Source: Pedobacter yonginensis
GTDB taxonomy: Bacteria; Bacteroidota; Bacteroidia; Sphingobacteriales; Sphingobacteriaceae
DNA length: 64,000 nt
Direction of reading: 5' to 3'
Assembly (NCBI RefSeq): GCF_003173595.1
Contig: NZ_QGNZ01000002.1
Location: 124,001-188,000 of the forward strand
Shown here: in pieces, positions 47,456 through 54,169 of the stretch
Position numbering within the stretch: position 1 is the stretch's first letter
Layout of the letters: each line of letters opens with the position of its first letter
Program-made: the position numbers and the translations under genes
Notes under the pieces: model-generated
Database searches by the model: none
The model's input: only the letters and a program-made list of their open reading frames with translations
What the model was told of the DNA's origin: nothing

Positions 47456-47850
47456 ATGGTTTGCCATTGCCTTGCGTCGCTGTGCACTGGCCTTAGTAAA
47501 ATAAACCAGATTGAAACGGCAGCCCCCGATTTTTTCTATAGGGGCTACAGTGAAAAGCTGGACGAACATTAATAGATGCACTGCCCCTGCTTTACAAATT
47601 ATTTTCAGCACAAGTTTTATATTTATTTCCTTATTCATGAACACACAAACCACGGCGGGATGGTTTGCATTTGCCTGCTTCGCGGTGCACTAGCCTTAGT
47701 AAAATAAACCAGATTGAAACGGCAGCCCCCGATTTTTTCTATCGGGGCTACAGTGTAAAGCTGGACGAACCTTAATAGATCCACTGCCCCTGCTTTACAA
47801 ATTATTTCCAGCATAAGTTTTATACCCTTTTCGTTGTTAATGAACATACA
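47441..47850. repeat. 204-bp tandem duplication
   Basis: Units start ACAAACCACGGCGGGATGG at 47441 and 47645. Each contains ACCAGATTGAAACGGCAGCC, CCCGATTTTTTCTAT(A/C)GGGGCTACAG and CACTGCCCCTGCTTTACAAA. The GGCAGCCCC ... GGGGCTA core is related to the repeat at 20788-21405. The remaining 138 bases to the htpG ATG contain no gene I can support. Confidence 0.88.
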
Positions 47851-47988
47851 AACTACAGCGAGTATTTGTGAATACACCTACCAAAACGAAAGATGAGTAA
47901 TTGAAAAGTCTCTGTCAATTTGTCAAATAAGCGGCTTTGGAACAAGCCTTGTTATGCAGGTTATAGATTAAACAATTTATTTACACAT

Positions 47989-49875
47989 ATGAGCATACAA
48001 GAAAAAGGAAACATCTCGATACATACCGAGAACATTTTCCCGATAATTAAGAAGTTTTTATACTCTGATAACGAAATTTTTCTTCGTGAATTGGTTTCTA
48101 ACGCTGTAGATGCGGTTCAGAAAATTAAAAGACTAGGTTCATTAGGTCAGTTTAACGGAGAAGTTGGGCAACCTTTGGTGCAAGTTGCGGTTGATAAGGA
48201 AGCTAAAACCATTACCATTAGCGATAATGGTTTGGGTATGACTGCCGAAGAAATAAAAAAATACATCAACCAGGTTGCATTTTCTGGCGCAAGTGAGTTT
48301 GTTGAGAAATTTAAAGATGCCAAAGATGCCAATGAAATTATTGGTAAATTTGGTTTAGGCTTTTACTCGGCCTTTATGGTTTCAGATTTAGTGGAAATTC
48401 AAACTTTATCTTACCAAGATGGTGCAGAACCTGCCCGTTGGATTTGTGATGGTAGTACAGAATTTGAAATTACTGAAGGCACCAAAACTACCCGTGGTAC
48501 GGATATTATTTTACATGTAAATAAAGATTCGGAAGAGTTTTTGGAAGAATCGAAGTTGCAAGAAATTCTTGATAAATACGCAAAATTCTTACCTGTGCCG
48601 ATTAAATTTGGTACGAAAACCGAATCTGTAGAGGATGGTGAAGATGAAGAGGGAAAGAAAAAATACAAAGATGTAGAGGTTGATAATATCATCAATACAA
48701 CAAATCCAATTTGGGCAAAAGCGCCTGCAGATTTGTCAGACGAAGATTACCTAAATTTTTACCGCGAGCTGTATCCGTTTAGTGAAGAGCCATTATTTTG
48801 GATTCACCTAAATGTTGATTATCCATTTAACTTAACTGGTGTATTGTATTTCCCTAAGTTGAAAAACGACTTTGAATTGCAACGCAATAAAATTAAGCTT
48901 TACTCTCGCCAAGTATTTATTACTGATGAGGTTAAGGATATTGTGCCAGAATTTTTAATGTTATTGCACGGGGTGATTGATTCTCCAGATATTCCATTAA
49001 ACGTATCGCGTAGTTTCTTACAGGCCGATAGTAACGTTAAGAAAATAAACAATTACATTACCAAAAAAGTTGCTGATAAACTAGGCGAACTGTTTGTTAA
49101 AGACCGTAAAAGCTTTGAAGACAAGTGGAAAGACATTGGTATGTTTGTGAAGTACGGCATGATTAGCGAAGATAAATTTTATGATAAAGCTAAAGATTTT
49201 GCCTTAGTAGGAAACACGAAAAATGAACTTTTCACCTTGCCAGAGTATAAAGAGAAAGTTTCGCCTTTACAAACTGATAAAAACGGACGAGTAGTTTATT
49301 TGTACACCAATGATGCGGCTAAACAGGATGCTTTTATCCAATCGGCTAATAAAAAAGAGTACGATGTTTTGGTGTTGGATTCGCCAATAGACAATCATTT
49401 TATCAATCAATTGGAGCAGAAGTTGGAAAAAACATCGATTAAACGTGTTGACTCTAGCGTGGCGGACAAATTAATTGAAAAAGATGAGCAAAACGAACAT
49501 GTTTTAAATGAAGAGCAGGTTAAGGAAGTAACGACCATCTTCGAGAAAGCGATTACAAAACCGGGAATGCAGGTAGAGGTTGTGGCTTTACACCCTGAGG
49601 AGTTACCGGTTACCATTACCATGGATGAATTTATGCGCCGCATGAAAGATATGGCGGCAATGGGTGGCGGAATGGGCTTTTACGGCCAAATGCCCGACAA
49701 TTACAAAGTTGCCATTAATGGAAATCACAAGTTGGTGAGCAAAATTTTGAAAGCTGAAGGCGAAGAGCAAAGTAACTTGGCTAAACAAGCAATAGATTTA
49801 GCTTTATTGGCTCAAGGCATGTTAACGGGTGCAGAATTAACCGCATTTGTAAGCAGAAGCGTAGCGTTAATTTAA
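47989..49875 (+). CDS. htpG: chaperone HtpG (Hsp90)
   Basis: A 628-aa ATP-dependent chaperone. GHKL ATPase motifs: FLRELVSNAVDAVQKI (~28-43), ITISDNGLGMTAEEI (~75-89), IIGKFGLGFYSAFMVSD (~116-132), GTDIILH. The middle domain contains the catalytic-loop-type RSFLQADSNVKKI and GVIDSPDIPLNVSRSFL. The C-terminal dimerisation domain ends the protein. ATG at 47989 (SIQEKGNISIHTEN) is chosen since it starts the conserved N-terminal strand; upstream frame falls in repeat-adjacent sequence. Monocistronic, with a strong terminator. Confidence 0.96.
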   Translation: MSIQEKGNISIHTENIFPIIKKFLYSDNEIFLRELVSNAVDAVQKIKRLGSLGQFNGEVGQPLVQVAVDKEAKTITISDNGLGMTAEEIKKYINQVAFSGASEFVEKFKDAKDANEIIGKFGLGFYSAFMVSDLVEIQTLSYQDGAEPARWICDGSTEFEITEGTKTTRGTDIILHVNKDSEEFLEESKLQEILDKYAKFLPVPIKFGTKTESVEDGEDEEGKKKYKDVEVDNIINTTNPIWAKAPADLSDEDYLNFYRELYPFSEEPLFWIHLNVDYPFNLTGVLYFPKLKNDFELQRNKIKLYSRQVFITDEVKDIVPEFLMLLHGVIDSPDIPLNVSRSFLQADSNVKKINNYITKKVADKLGELFVKDRKSFEDKWKDIGMFVKYGMISEDKFYDKAKDFALVGNTKNELFTLPEYKEKVSPLQTDKNGRVVYLYTNDAAKQDAFIQSANKKEYDVLVLDSPIDNHFINQLEQKLEKTSIKRVDSSVADKLIEKDEQNEHVLNEEQVKEVTTIFEKAITKPGMQVEVVALHPEELPVTITMDEFMRRMKDMAAMGGGMGFYGQMPDNYKVAINGNHKLVSKILKAEGEEQSNLAKQAIDLALLAQGMLTGAELTAFVSRSVALI

Positions 49876-49913
49876 TTTCTCTGCATTGGTTTGGTGTATT
49901 CACGAACCAATAA

Positions 49914-49946
49914 AAAACCCCTCAAATTTATTTTTGAGGGGTTTTT
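49914..49946. terminator. bidirectional terminator between htpG and the HsdR-N gene
   Basis: AAACCCCTCAAA and TTTGAGGGGTTT form a long stem with A and T runs on both sides, serving both convergent genes. Confidence 0.88.
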
Positions 49947-49967
49947 CTATATTAGGTTAGATAAAGT

Positions 49968-50462
49968 CTAGCTTGCTATCTGATCATCCTTCGCTTCAAC
50001 TTTGAAATAATCTTTATGTTCTTCGATCATTTTAGCAATGGTTGCAGCTTTGGTATCGGTAATTTTAAATTCAAACAATGGCTCTGAATTTTTTTTACTG
50101 TTTACCATTTTCTCTGTGTAAAAACGGTAAACTAAGCCATTGGTTAATAAACCATATTTGGCTTTTGTTTTACGGAAATATTTAGATAAGCGAGACTGCT
50201 GAATATCAAGGCTTTCGTTGTGGTGTTTACACTCTACTAAGATAGTAGGTTCGCCATCTTTCATTATTGTATAATCTACTTTTTTACTTTTCTTGATGCC
50301 AAAATCCAAAACGGCTTCTGATTGAACCTCTGAAGGGTCAAAACCTAAGATTTGAATAAATGGCATAACTAAAGCGTTCCGAGTAGAATCCTCTGTTTGA
50401 ACGGTTGGGAGCATTTTCTTAATTCTCACGGCAAATTGGCTTATTTCGTCTTTAAGTTCCAT
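49968..50462 (-). CDS. orphan HsdR N-terminal (PD-(D/E)XK) domain protein
   Basis: A 164-aa protein corresponding to only the N-terminal nuclease-fold domain of type I restriction HsdR subunits. The catalytic pattern is visible: RNALVMPFIQILGFDPSEVQ (~28-47), Asp in KKVDYTIMKDG (~75-85), then ExK in PTILVECKHHN (~88-98), and QSRLSKYFRKTKAKYGLLTNG. There is no helicase domain and no hsdM/hsdS nearby, so this is not a restriction system. Small stand-alone forms are widespread in Bacteroidota with unknown role. It is read away from the RiPP regulator gene, across a 391-base gap. Confidence 0.78.
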   Translation of the reverse strand: MELKDEISQFAVRIKKMLPTVQTEDSTRNALVMPFIQILGFDPSEVQSEAVLDFGIKKSKKVDYTIMKDGEPTILVECKHHNESLDIQQSRLSKYFRKTKAKYGLLTNGLVYRFYTEKMVNSKKNSEPLFEFKITDTKAATIAKMIEEHKDYFKVEAKDDQIAS

Positions 50463-50853
50463 GATTATTATATTTAATATTGATCTGTTTAATCTATTCT
50501 TATTTGCTTATTCAAAAAATACAAGTTGTTTTATCCCAGTATTGTATGGCCTGTCTTAATTTTTTTACAACAGGCTACACAACATTGGGGCAGGTAGATG
50601 TTTTTTTTTAATTGTACAATTTTACTTTTAGGCTCGATTGTGCAATCATTTGTTTTTGGCAAACAGTGTAAAGTTTAGTAAAAACAACTAATTGAAGTAT
50701 TTTTTTACATCAACCTTAGGAATTTTTACACCAACCTGTGGTGATTATTAGACAAACCAGATTGAAGATTTTTTCTAACACCTAGTTGAAGAGATTCTTT
50801 TTTTATTTAACTTGCGTTGAAATCATTCCAAACATACATATTTAATTAAGAAC
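50463..50853. promoter_or_regulatory. 391-base regulatory region upstream of the LytTR regulator
   Basis: No gene. The right part contains repeated boxes: TTTTTTACATCAACCT (50701-50716), TTTTACACCAACCT (50724-50737) and TTTTTTCTAACACCTAGTT (50769-50787), interspersed with (A/G)TTGAAG at 50691, 50761 and 50785. The 11-mer AACACCTAGTT (50777-50787) recurs exactly at 53000-53010 in the kinase/precursor intergenic region, within a T-run context (TTTTTTTACACAAACACC). These are candidate binding sites for the adjacent LytTR regulator. The left part (50463-50650) is AT-rich with no recognisable feature. Confidence 0.55.
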
Positions 50854-51597
50854 ATGAATCTAAAATGCGTTGTTATTGACGATGAACAACATGCGATTGA
50901 GGTGTTAACTGACCACATAGCGGAAATGCCAGGTTTGAATTTGTTTAAAACCTTTACAAGTCCGATACAGGCGTTAACTGAAATAAGTACAGACGATGAA
51001 ATCGACTTGTTGTTCATGGATATTGATATGCCTGGAATTAACGGGATAGAGTTGGCTAAAAACATTAGGGAAAAAGCAAAGTACCTGATATTTACGACAG
51101 CTCACCCTGATTATGCGCTTCAGGCTTTTGATGTTCAATCCGATCAATACTTACTTAAACCGATTTCGTTTGCAAAGTTTGCACTCGGTATTGACAGAAT
51201 CTTGAAGAAAGAGGCTAATAATTCTAAAAATGCGACAAAAGATGCCGATCAGGTGGCTGCCTTATATATTAAAGGCGATCACAAATATGCGTTTTCTAAT
51301 ATCGCTATTGATGAGATTTTATACATCAAGGCGTTGCAAAACTATATTCAGATCATTACTAAAGGCGAAACGCATACGACCTACCTTACACTAAAAGAGA
51401 TTGAAAAGGCTTTAGAAACACATGCATTTATTCGCGTGAATAAATCAAACATTGTTGCTAAGTCGGCAATAAAGAAAGTTGATGGTAATATTATTCGTTT
51501 GGTTAATAACGAGATGATTCAGATTGGAGAGGGCTACAAAGAGGCATTCTTCGCTTACGTTCAGAATAGCTTGTTAAAATCTAACAGAAGCCAGTAG
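50854..51597 (+). CDS. LytTR-type response regulator
   Basis: A 247-aa response regulator. Receiver domain: KCVVIDDEQHAIEVLTDHI (~4-22), phosphoacceptor Asp in LLFMDIDMPGINGIEL (~residue 55), TTAHPDYALQAF, and Lys in YLLKPISF (~105). The LytTR DNA-binding domain (~135-240) shows IAIDEILYIKALQNYIQIIT, THTTYLTLKEIEKAL and FIRVNKSNIVAK. LytTR proteins bind paired direct repeats and pair with LytS/AgrC-like kinases; a LytS-type kinase lies at 53054. The decayed precursor copy begins 3 bases after the stop on the opposite strand. It is the likely regulator of the RiPP array. Confidence 0.93.
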   Translation: MNLKCVVIDDEQHAIEVLTDHIAEMPGLNLFKTFTSPIQALTEISTDDEIDLLFMDIDMPGINGIELAKNIREKAKYLIFTTAHPDYALQAFDVQSDQYLLKPISFAKFALGIDRILKKEANNSKNATKDADQVAALYIKGDHKYAFSNIAIDEILYIKALQNYIQIITKGETHTTYLTLKEIEKALETHAFIRVNKSNIVAKSAIKKVDGNIIRLVNNEMIQIGEGYKEAFFAYVQNSLLKSNRSQ

Positions 51598-51600
51598 CAT

Positions 51601-51756
51601 TTAAGATTTGTATGGAGTAGCTTCGGTTACAAGTGTCTGATTTGAATCAGATGCTGTTTTTGTGCCAAAGTTATTTAATGATTTTTGAGAATAAGAATCT
51701 TTTGGAACGAGAGAGGTTTGGACAAAGGGTAAATCCCTGCGCTTAAGAATTAAAAG
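51601..51756 (-). pseudogene. decayed eighth copy of the RiPP precursor
   Basis: In the frame ending with TAA at 51601-51603 the minus strand reads ...LVPKDSYSQKSLNNFGT and then KTASDSNQTLVTEATPYKS. This aligns with the intact precursors (LSKKT-x-F-x-YKS ... NNF-x-T, then SD-x-x-QT-x-VT-x-x-T), with a three-residue deletion before NNF. The frame is open back to a TAG at 51757-51759, but it has no ATG, GTG or TTG start, and many core residues differ. It lies where the next ~165-base array unit would fall. It is best read as a relic of a longer array, though a functional divergent copy fused to another frame is not excluded. Confidence 0.6.
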
Positions 51757-51893
51757 CTAAGAGCAAATGTTCCTAAAGTTACTTGAGTTTGGCTTTGATC
51801 AGAAATTGGGTTCGTAACAAAGTTATTTTGATACTTTACACTTTTGTAAACAAATACAGTTTTTTTAGATAGCTTGCTATTTTTAGTTTTCAT
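51750..51893 (-). CDS. RiPP precursor peptide, array copy 7 (47 aa)
   Basis: Starts MKTKNSKLSKKTVFVYKSVK and continues YQNNFVTNP, then ISDQSQTQVTLGTFALSF. The last member of the array differs by a Tyr in place of the usual Asp/Glu after the leader lysine, by MKTKNS at the start, and by a three-residue tail LSF instead of a single Ile. It contains no cysteine. The stop at 51750-51752 lies within a region that also opens the decayed eighth copy. Copy 7 is the most divergent intact copy, consistent with erosion at the promoter-distal end of the array. Confidence 0.88.
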   Translation of the reverse strand: MKTKNSKLSKKTVFVYKSVKYQNNFVTNPISDQSQTQVTLGTFALSF

Positions 51894-51917
51894 AATTCTT
51901 AAAATTAAAGCTAGTTA

Positions 51918-52058
51918 CTAAATTATTGCAAATGTTCCTAGAGTTACCTGAGTTTGGCTTTGATCAGAAATTGGGTTGGTAGCAAAGTTGCTTTGATCTT
52001 TGATGCTTTTGTAAACAAAGATGGTTTTTTTTGCAAGTTTAATGTTTTGAGATTTCAT
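51918..52058 (-). CDS. RiPP precursor peptide, array copy 6 (46 aa)
   Basis: Starts MKSQNIKLAKKTIFVYKSIK and continues DQSNFATNPI, then SDQSQTQVTLGTFAII. It follows the family pattern with an extra C-terminal Ile. No cysteine; Ser and Thr make up the core's modifiable residues. It is separated from copy 7 by 24 bases and from copy 5 by 24 bases. The spacer carries TTAGCT-like sequence but no Shine-Dalgarno. Confidence 0.9.
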   Translation of the reverse strand: MKSQNIKLAKKTIFVYKSIKDQSNFATNPISDQSQTQVTLGTFAII

Positions 52059-52082
52059 AGTATCGACGGGCGGAGCTAATTA

Positions 52083-52220
52083 TTAGATTGCAAATGTTCC
52101 TAAAGTTACCTGAGTTTGGCTTTGATCAGAAATTGGGTTGGTAACAAAGTTATTTTGGTCTTTAACGCTTTTGTAAACGAAGATCGTTTTTTTAGAAAGT
52201 TTAATATTTTGAGTTTTCAT
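52083..52220 (-). CDS. RiPP precursor peptide, array copy 5 (45 aa)
   Basis: Starts MKTQNIKLSKKTIFVYKSVK and continues DQNNFVTNPI, then SDQSQTQVTLGTFAI. This is the consensus of the short subtype (VTNP hinge). It differs from copy 4 by only two residues (Asp for Glu and Asn for Ser in the hinge). Cysteine-free. Substitutions between copies in the core codons are all synonymous, for example GTT/GTA for Val and ACT/ACC for Thr. Confidence 0.92.
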   Translation of the reverse strand: MKTQNIKLSKKTIFVYKSVKDQNNFVTNPISDQSQTQVTLGTFAI

Positions 52221-52245
52221 ATTATTAGTAGAGTGAAGCTAGTAA

Positions 52246-52383
52246 TTAAATTGCAAATGTTCCTAAAGTAACTTGAGTTTGACTTTGATCAGAAATTGGG
52301 TTGGTAACAAAGCTATTTTGTTCTTTAACGCTTTTGTAAACGAAGATCGTTTTTTTAGAAAGTTTGATGTTTTGAGTTTTCAT
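52246..52383 (-). CDS. RiPP precursor peptide, array copy 4 (45 aa)
   Basis: Starts MKTQNIKLSKKTIFVYKSVK and continues EQNSFVTNPI, then SDQSQTQVTLGTFAI. It is the first copy of the short subtype. The spacer to copy 5 (25 bases, reading TTACTAGCTTCA) is also nearly identical to the one before copy 4 itself, so the duplicated unit is gene plus spacer (163 bases). Cysteine-free. Confidence 0.92.
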   Translation of the reverse strand: MKTQNIKLSKKTIFVYKSVKEQNSFVTNPISDQSQTQVTLGTFAI

Positions 52384-52408
52384 GATATTGATAGATTGAA
52401 GCTAGTAA

Positions 52409-52555
52409 TTAAATTGCAAATGTTCCTAAAGTTACTTGAGTTTGGCTTTGGTCTGATACTGGATTTGTTCTTTCGAAATCGAAGTTGTTTTGATCTTTGA
52501 TGCTTTTGAAAACGAAGATGGTTTTTTTAGCGATTTTGATATTTTGAGTTGTCAT
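52409..52555 (-). CDS. RiPP precursor peptide, array copy 3 (48 aa)
   Basis: Starts MTTQNIKIAKKTIFVFKSIK and continues DQNNFDFERTNP, then VSDQSQTQVTLGTFAI. It belongs to the long subtype, which has three extra residues (FDFERTNP instead of FVTNP) between leader and core. Cysteine-free. The core amino acids match all other copies even though TCA/GAC replace TCT/GAT for Ser-Asp. Confidence 0.92.
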   Translation of the reverse strand: MTTQNIKIAKKTIFVFKSIKDQNNFDFERTNPVSDQSQTQVTLGTFAI

Positions 52556-52585
52556 GAGTTTAAAACTTAATGGTTACTAAATAAA

Positions 52586-52732
52586 TTATACTGCGAATGT
52601 GCCTAAGGTTACTTGAGTTTGACTTTGATCAGAAATTGGATTGGTTCTTTCAAAATCGAAGTTGTTTTGATCTTTAACACTTTTGAAAACGAATACAGTT
52701 TTTTTGGCAAGTTTGATGTTTTGAGTTGTCAT
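52586..52732 (-). CDS. RiPP precursor peptide, array copy 2 (48 aa)
   Basis: Starts MTTQNIKLAKKTVFVFKSVK and continues DQNNFDFERTNP, then ISDQSQTQVTLGTFAV. Long subtype like copies 1 and 3, with a Val at the C-terminus. Cysteine-free. It is 30 bases from copy 3 and 31 from copy 1. Confidence 0.92.
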   Translation of the reverse strand: MTTQNIKLAKKTVFVFKSVKDQNNFDFERTNPISDQSQTQVTLGTFAV

Positions 52733-52763
52733 GATTATTATAATTGAAAGGTTAATGTTTAAA

Positions 52764-52913
52764 TTAAATTGCGAATGTTCCTAAGGTTACTTGAGTTTGG
52801 CTTTGATCAGAAACTGGGTTTGTTCTTTCGTAACCGAAGTTGTTTTGATCTTTAACGCTTTTGTAAATGAATAAAGTTTTTTTTGCAAGTTTGTTAGTGT
52901 ATTCAGCTTTCAT
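52764..52913 (-). CDS. RiPP precursor peptide, array copy 1 (49 aa, promoter-proximal)
   Basis: Starts MKAEYTNKLAKKTLFIYKSV and continues KDQNNFGYERTNP, then VSDQSQTQVTLGTFAI. It is the first gene of the array, next to the divergent kinase promoter region. Its first seven residues (KAEYTN) differ from the other copies, while the leader core (KLAKKT-x-F-x-YKS) and the C-terminal core are conserved. It is cysteine-free. The leader's Leu-x-Lys-Lys-Thr-hydrophobic pattern resembles leaders of Bacteroidota class I lanthipeptide precursors; this is family knowledge rather than a search result. Six Ser/Thr (T-N-P, S, S, T, T, T) lie in the conserved core and could be dehydrated by the LanB at 54737. 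Confidence 0.92.
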   Translation of the reverse strand: MKAEYTNKLAKKTLFIYKSVKDQNNFGYERTNPVSDQSQTQVTLGTFAI

Positions 52914-53053
52914 TGTAATTATTTTAAAATTTTTAATTCGTTGTTGTTATCTGATGTAAAGGTGCAACTCCTAAATACCTACTACCATTTTTTTACACAA
53001 ACACCTAGTTTTAGAAGATAAAAGGCCTAATAAAATAGATAAAAAGCAATAAA
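52914..53053. promoter_or_regulatory. divergent promoter region of precursor array and kinase
   Basis: A 140-base spacer between the array start (minus) and the kinase ATG (plus). It contains TTTTTTTACACAAACACC followed by TAGTT (52988-53010). That is an exact 11-base match (AACACCTAGTT) plus T-run context to the region upstream of the LytTR regulator. A second related half-site on the minus strand (TAGGTATTTA) lies 26 bases from TAGGTGTTTG. No clear TAnnTTTG box was found. Confidence 0.5.
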
Positions 53054-54169
53054 ATGAAAATTTCTACTCTCAGTAATTTCTTTAAACAGTATAGACTTCA
53101 CTTCCTTATTTGGGGTATTTATATTATTTATGAGTCTGTTATTTTGTCGTTAGCCTCGCTGAAGTTCAGACCTCTTGGGGTTTACGTATTAATATACTTC
53201 ACGAACATACTCTCCTTCTATGTATATGCTTATTTGCTTAATAAGGTACTCAATATAAAATCTCGTTTTAGCGCATTGGGAATTCCCCTACTGATTATCT
53301 TGGTAAGTGGCTTTTATGTCTTCTTAAGCTTTGGCCTAGGCATTTTATTTGTAAAACTTGGCTTTTTCGAATCGACCAGGCCAATGAATTTAGATCACGA
53401 ATTTATCTTTAGCTGCATTTTTAGAGCCTTATATTACATTGGAATTGCTACAGGTTATGTTTACCTCATAAAATCATTAGAAGAGCGGAAGAAAGTAGAA
53501 CAACTTGAAAGACAAAGTTTAGTTACTCAGATTGAAAAGCAAGCATTGGAAAACGATTTGGTTCAATCGCAAAATAATTTCTTAAGGAGCCAAATTAATC
53601 CACATTTCTTATTCAATACGCTGAATTTCATCTACAACGATGCGCGTAAAAAAGCTCCAATGGCGGCTGATGCCATTATGAACTTATCTGAAATGATGCG
53701 TTATGCCTTGAAACGCCCGGAGGCTTCGGAATTGGTGCCACTAAGTGAGGAGATTGAGCAAATTGAGCACCTGATTAACCTACACAAACTGCGTACGGCC
53801 AATTTACTTAACGTAGAATTACAAATTAATGGCGATTTATTTGGTCTTCGCTTTCCGCCTTTAATTATGCTAACCTTGGTTGAGAACATTTTTAAACATG
53901 GAAATATCGCACATTCTACCCAACCTGCTATTATTTCGGTTGATTATCATGGCAACCACTTAAATATAAAAACCATTAATATGGTTAATGATGTAAAGAG
54001 TAAAAAAGTAGAAAGCCATCATGTAGGTATAGAAAATATCCAAAAACGACTAAATAATTTTTATAAAGACAACTTCGAGTTTAAATATTACACCGATCAG
54101 CAGAACAGATACATTACCGAAATTAATGTTACTGTGGTTAATTTGATGGCTAATTTGAACATTAATTAA
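53054..54169 (+). CDS. LytS/YehU-type sensor histidine kinase
   Basis: A 371-aa membrane kinase of the His_kinase (PF06580) type. Four predicted TM segments occupy residues ~12-145. A coiled linker (LEERKKVEQLERQSLV) follows, then the phosphoacceptor motif LRSQINPHFLFNTLNFIYND (His ~185), the N-box in LTLVENIFKHGNIAH (~275-289) and a G-box in HVGIENIQKRLNNFY. These kinases pair with LytTR regulators. The partner is almost certainly the regulator at 50854, on the other side of the precursor array. The membrane sensor lacks a large extracytoplasmic domain, as expected for kinases sensing small peptides or membrane state. Peptide sensing is inference. Confidence 0.92.
   Translation: MKISTLSNFFKQYRLHFLIWGIYIIYESVILSLASLKFRPLGVYVLIYFTNILSFYVYAYLLNKVLNIKSRFSALGIPLLIILVSGFYVFLSFGLGILFVKLGFFESTRPMNLDHEFIFSCIFRALYYIGIATGYVYLIKSLEERKKVEQLERQSLVTQIEKQALENDLVQSQNNFLRSQINPHFLFNTLNFIYNDARKKAPMAADAIMNLSEMMRYALKRPEASELVPLSEEIEQIEHLINLHKLRTANLLNVELQINGDLFGLRFPPLIMLTLVENIFKHGNIAHSTQPAIISVDYHGNHLNIKTINMVNDVKSKKVESHHVGIENIQKRLNNFYKDNFEFKYYTDQQNRYITEINVTVVNLMANLNIN

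Noticed and set aside
47321-47877. Minus-strand frames of 80-110 codons in the nested duplications
   Set aside because: Their similarity follows from DNA duplication. They have no recognisable domain and are interrupted differently in each copy.
49968-50462. A type I restriction-modification system
   Set aside because: Only the HsdR N-terminal domain is present; no helicase, methylase or specificity subunit is encoded nearby.
52273-52500. A 75-codon plus-strand frame antisense to the precursor genes
   Set aside because: It runs across the boundary of two array units and is an artefact of their repeated sequence. The minus-strand frames show conserved protein with synonymous changes, whereas this frame does not repeat in each unit.
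51601-52913. The ~165-base repeats read as a CRISPR or non-coding satellite
   Set aside because: Units are too long and too similar throughout, there are no unique spacers, and each unit contains a full start-to-stop frame with coding-type substitution.
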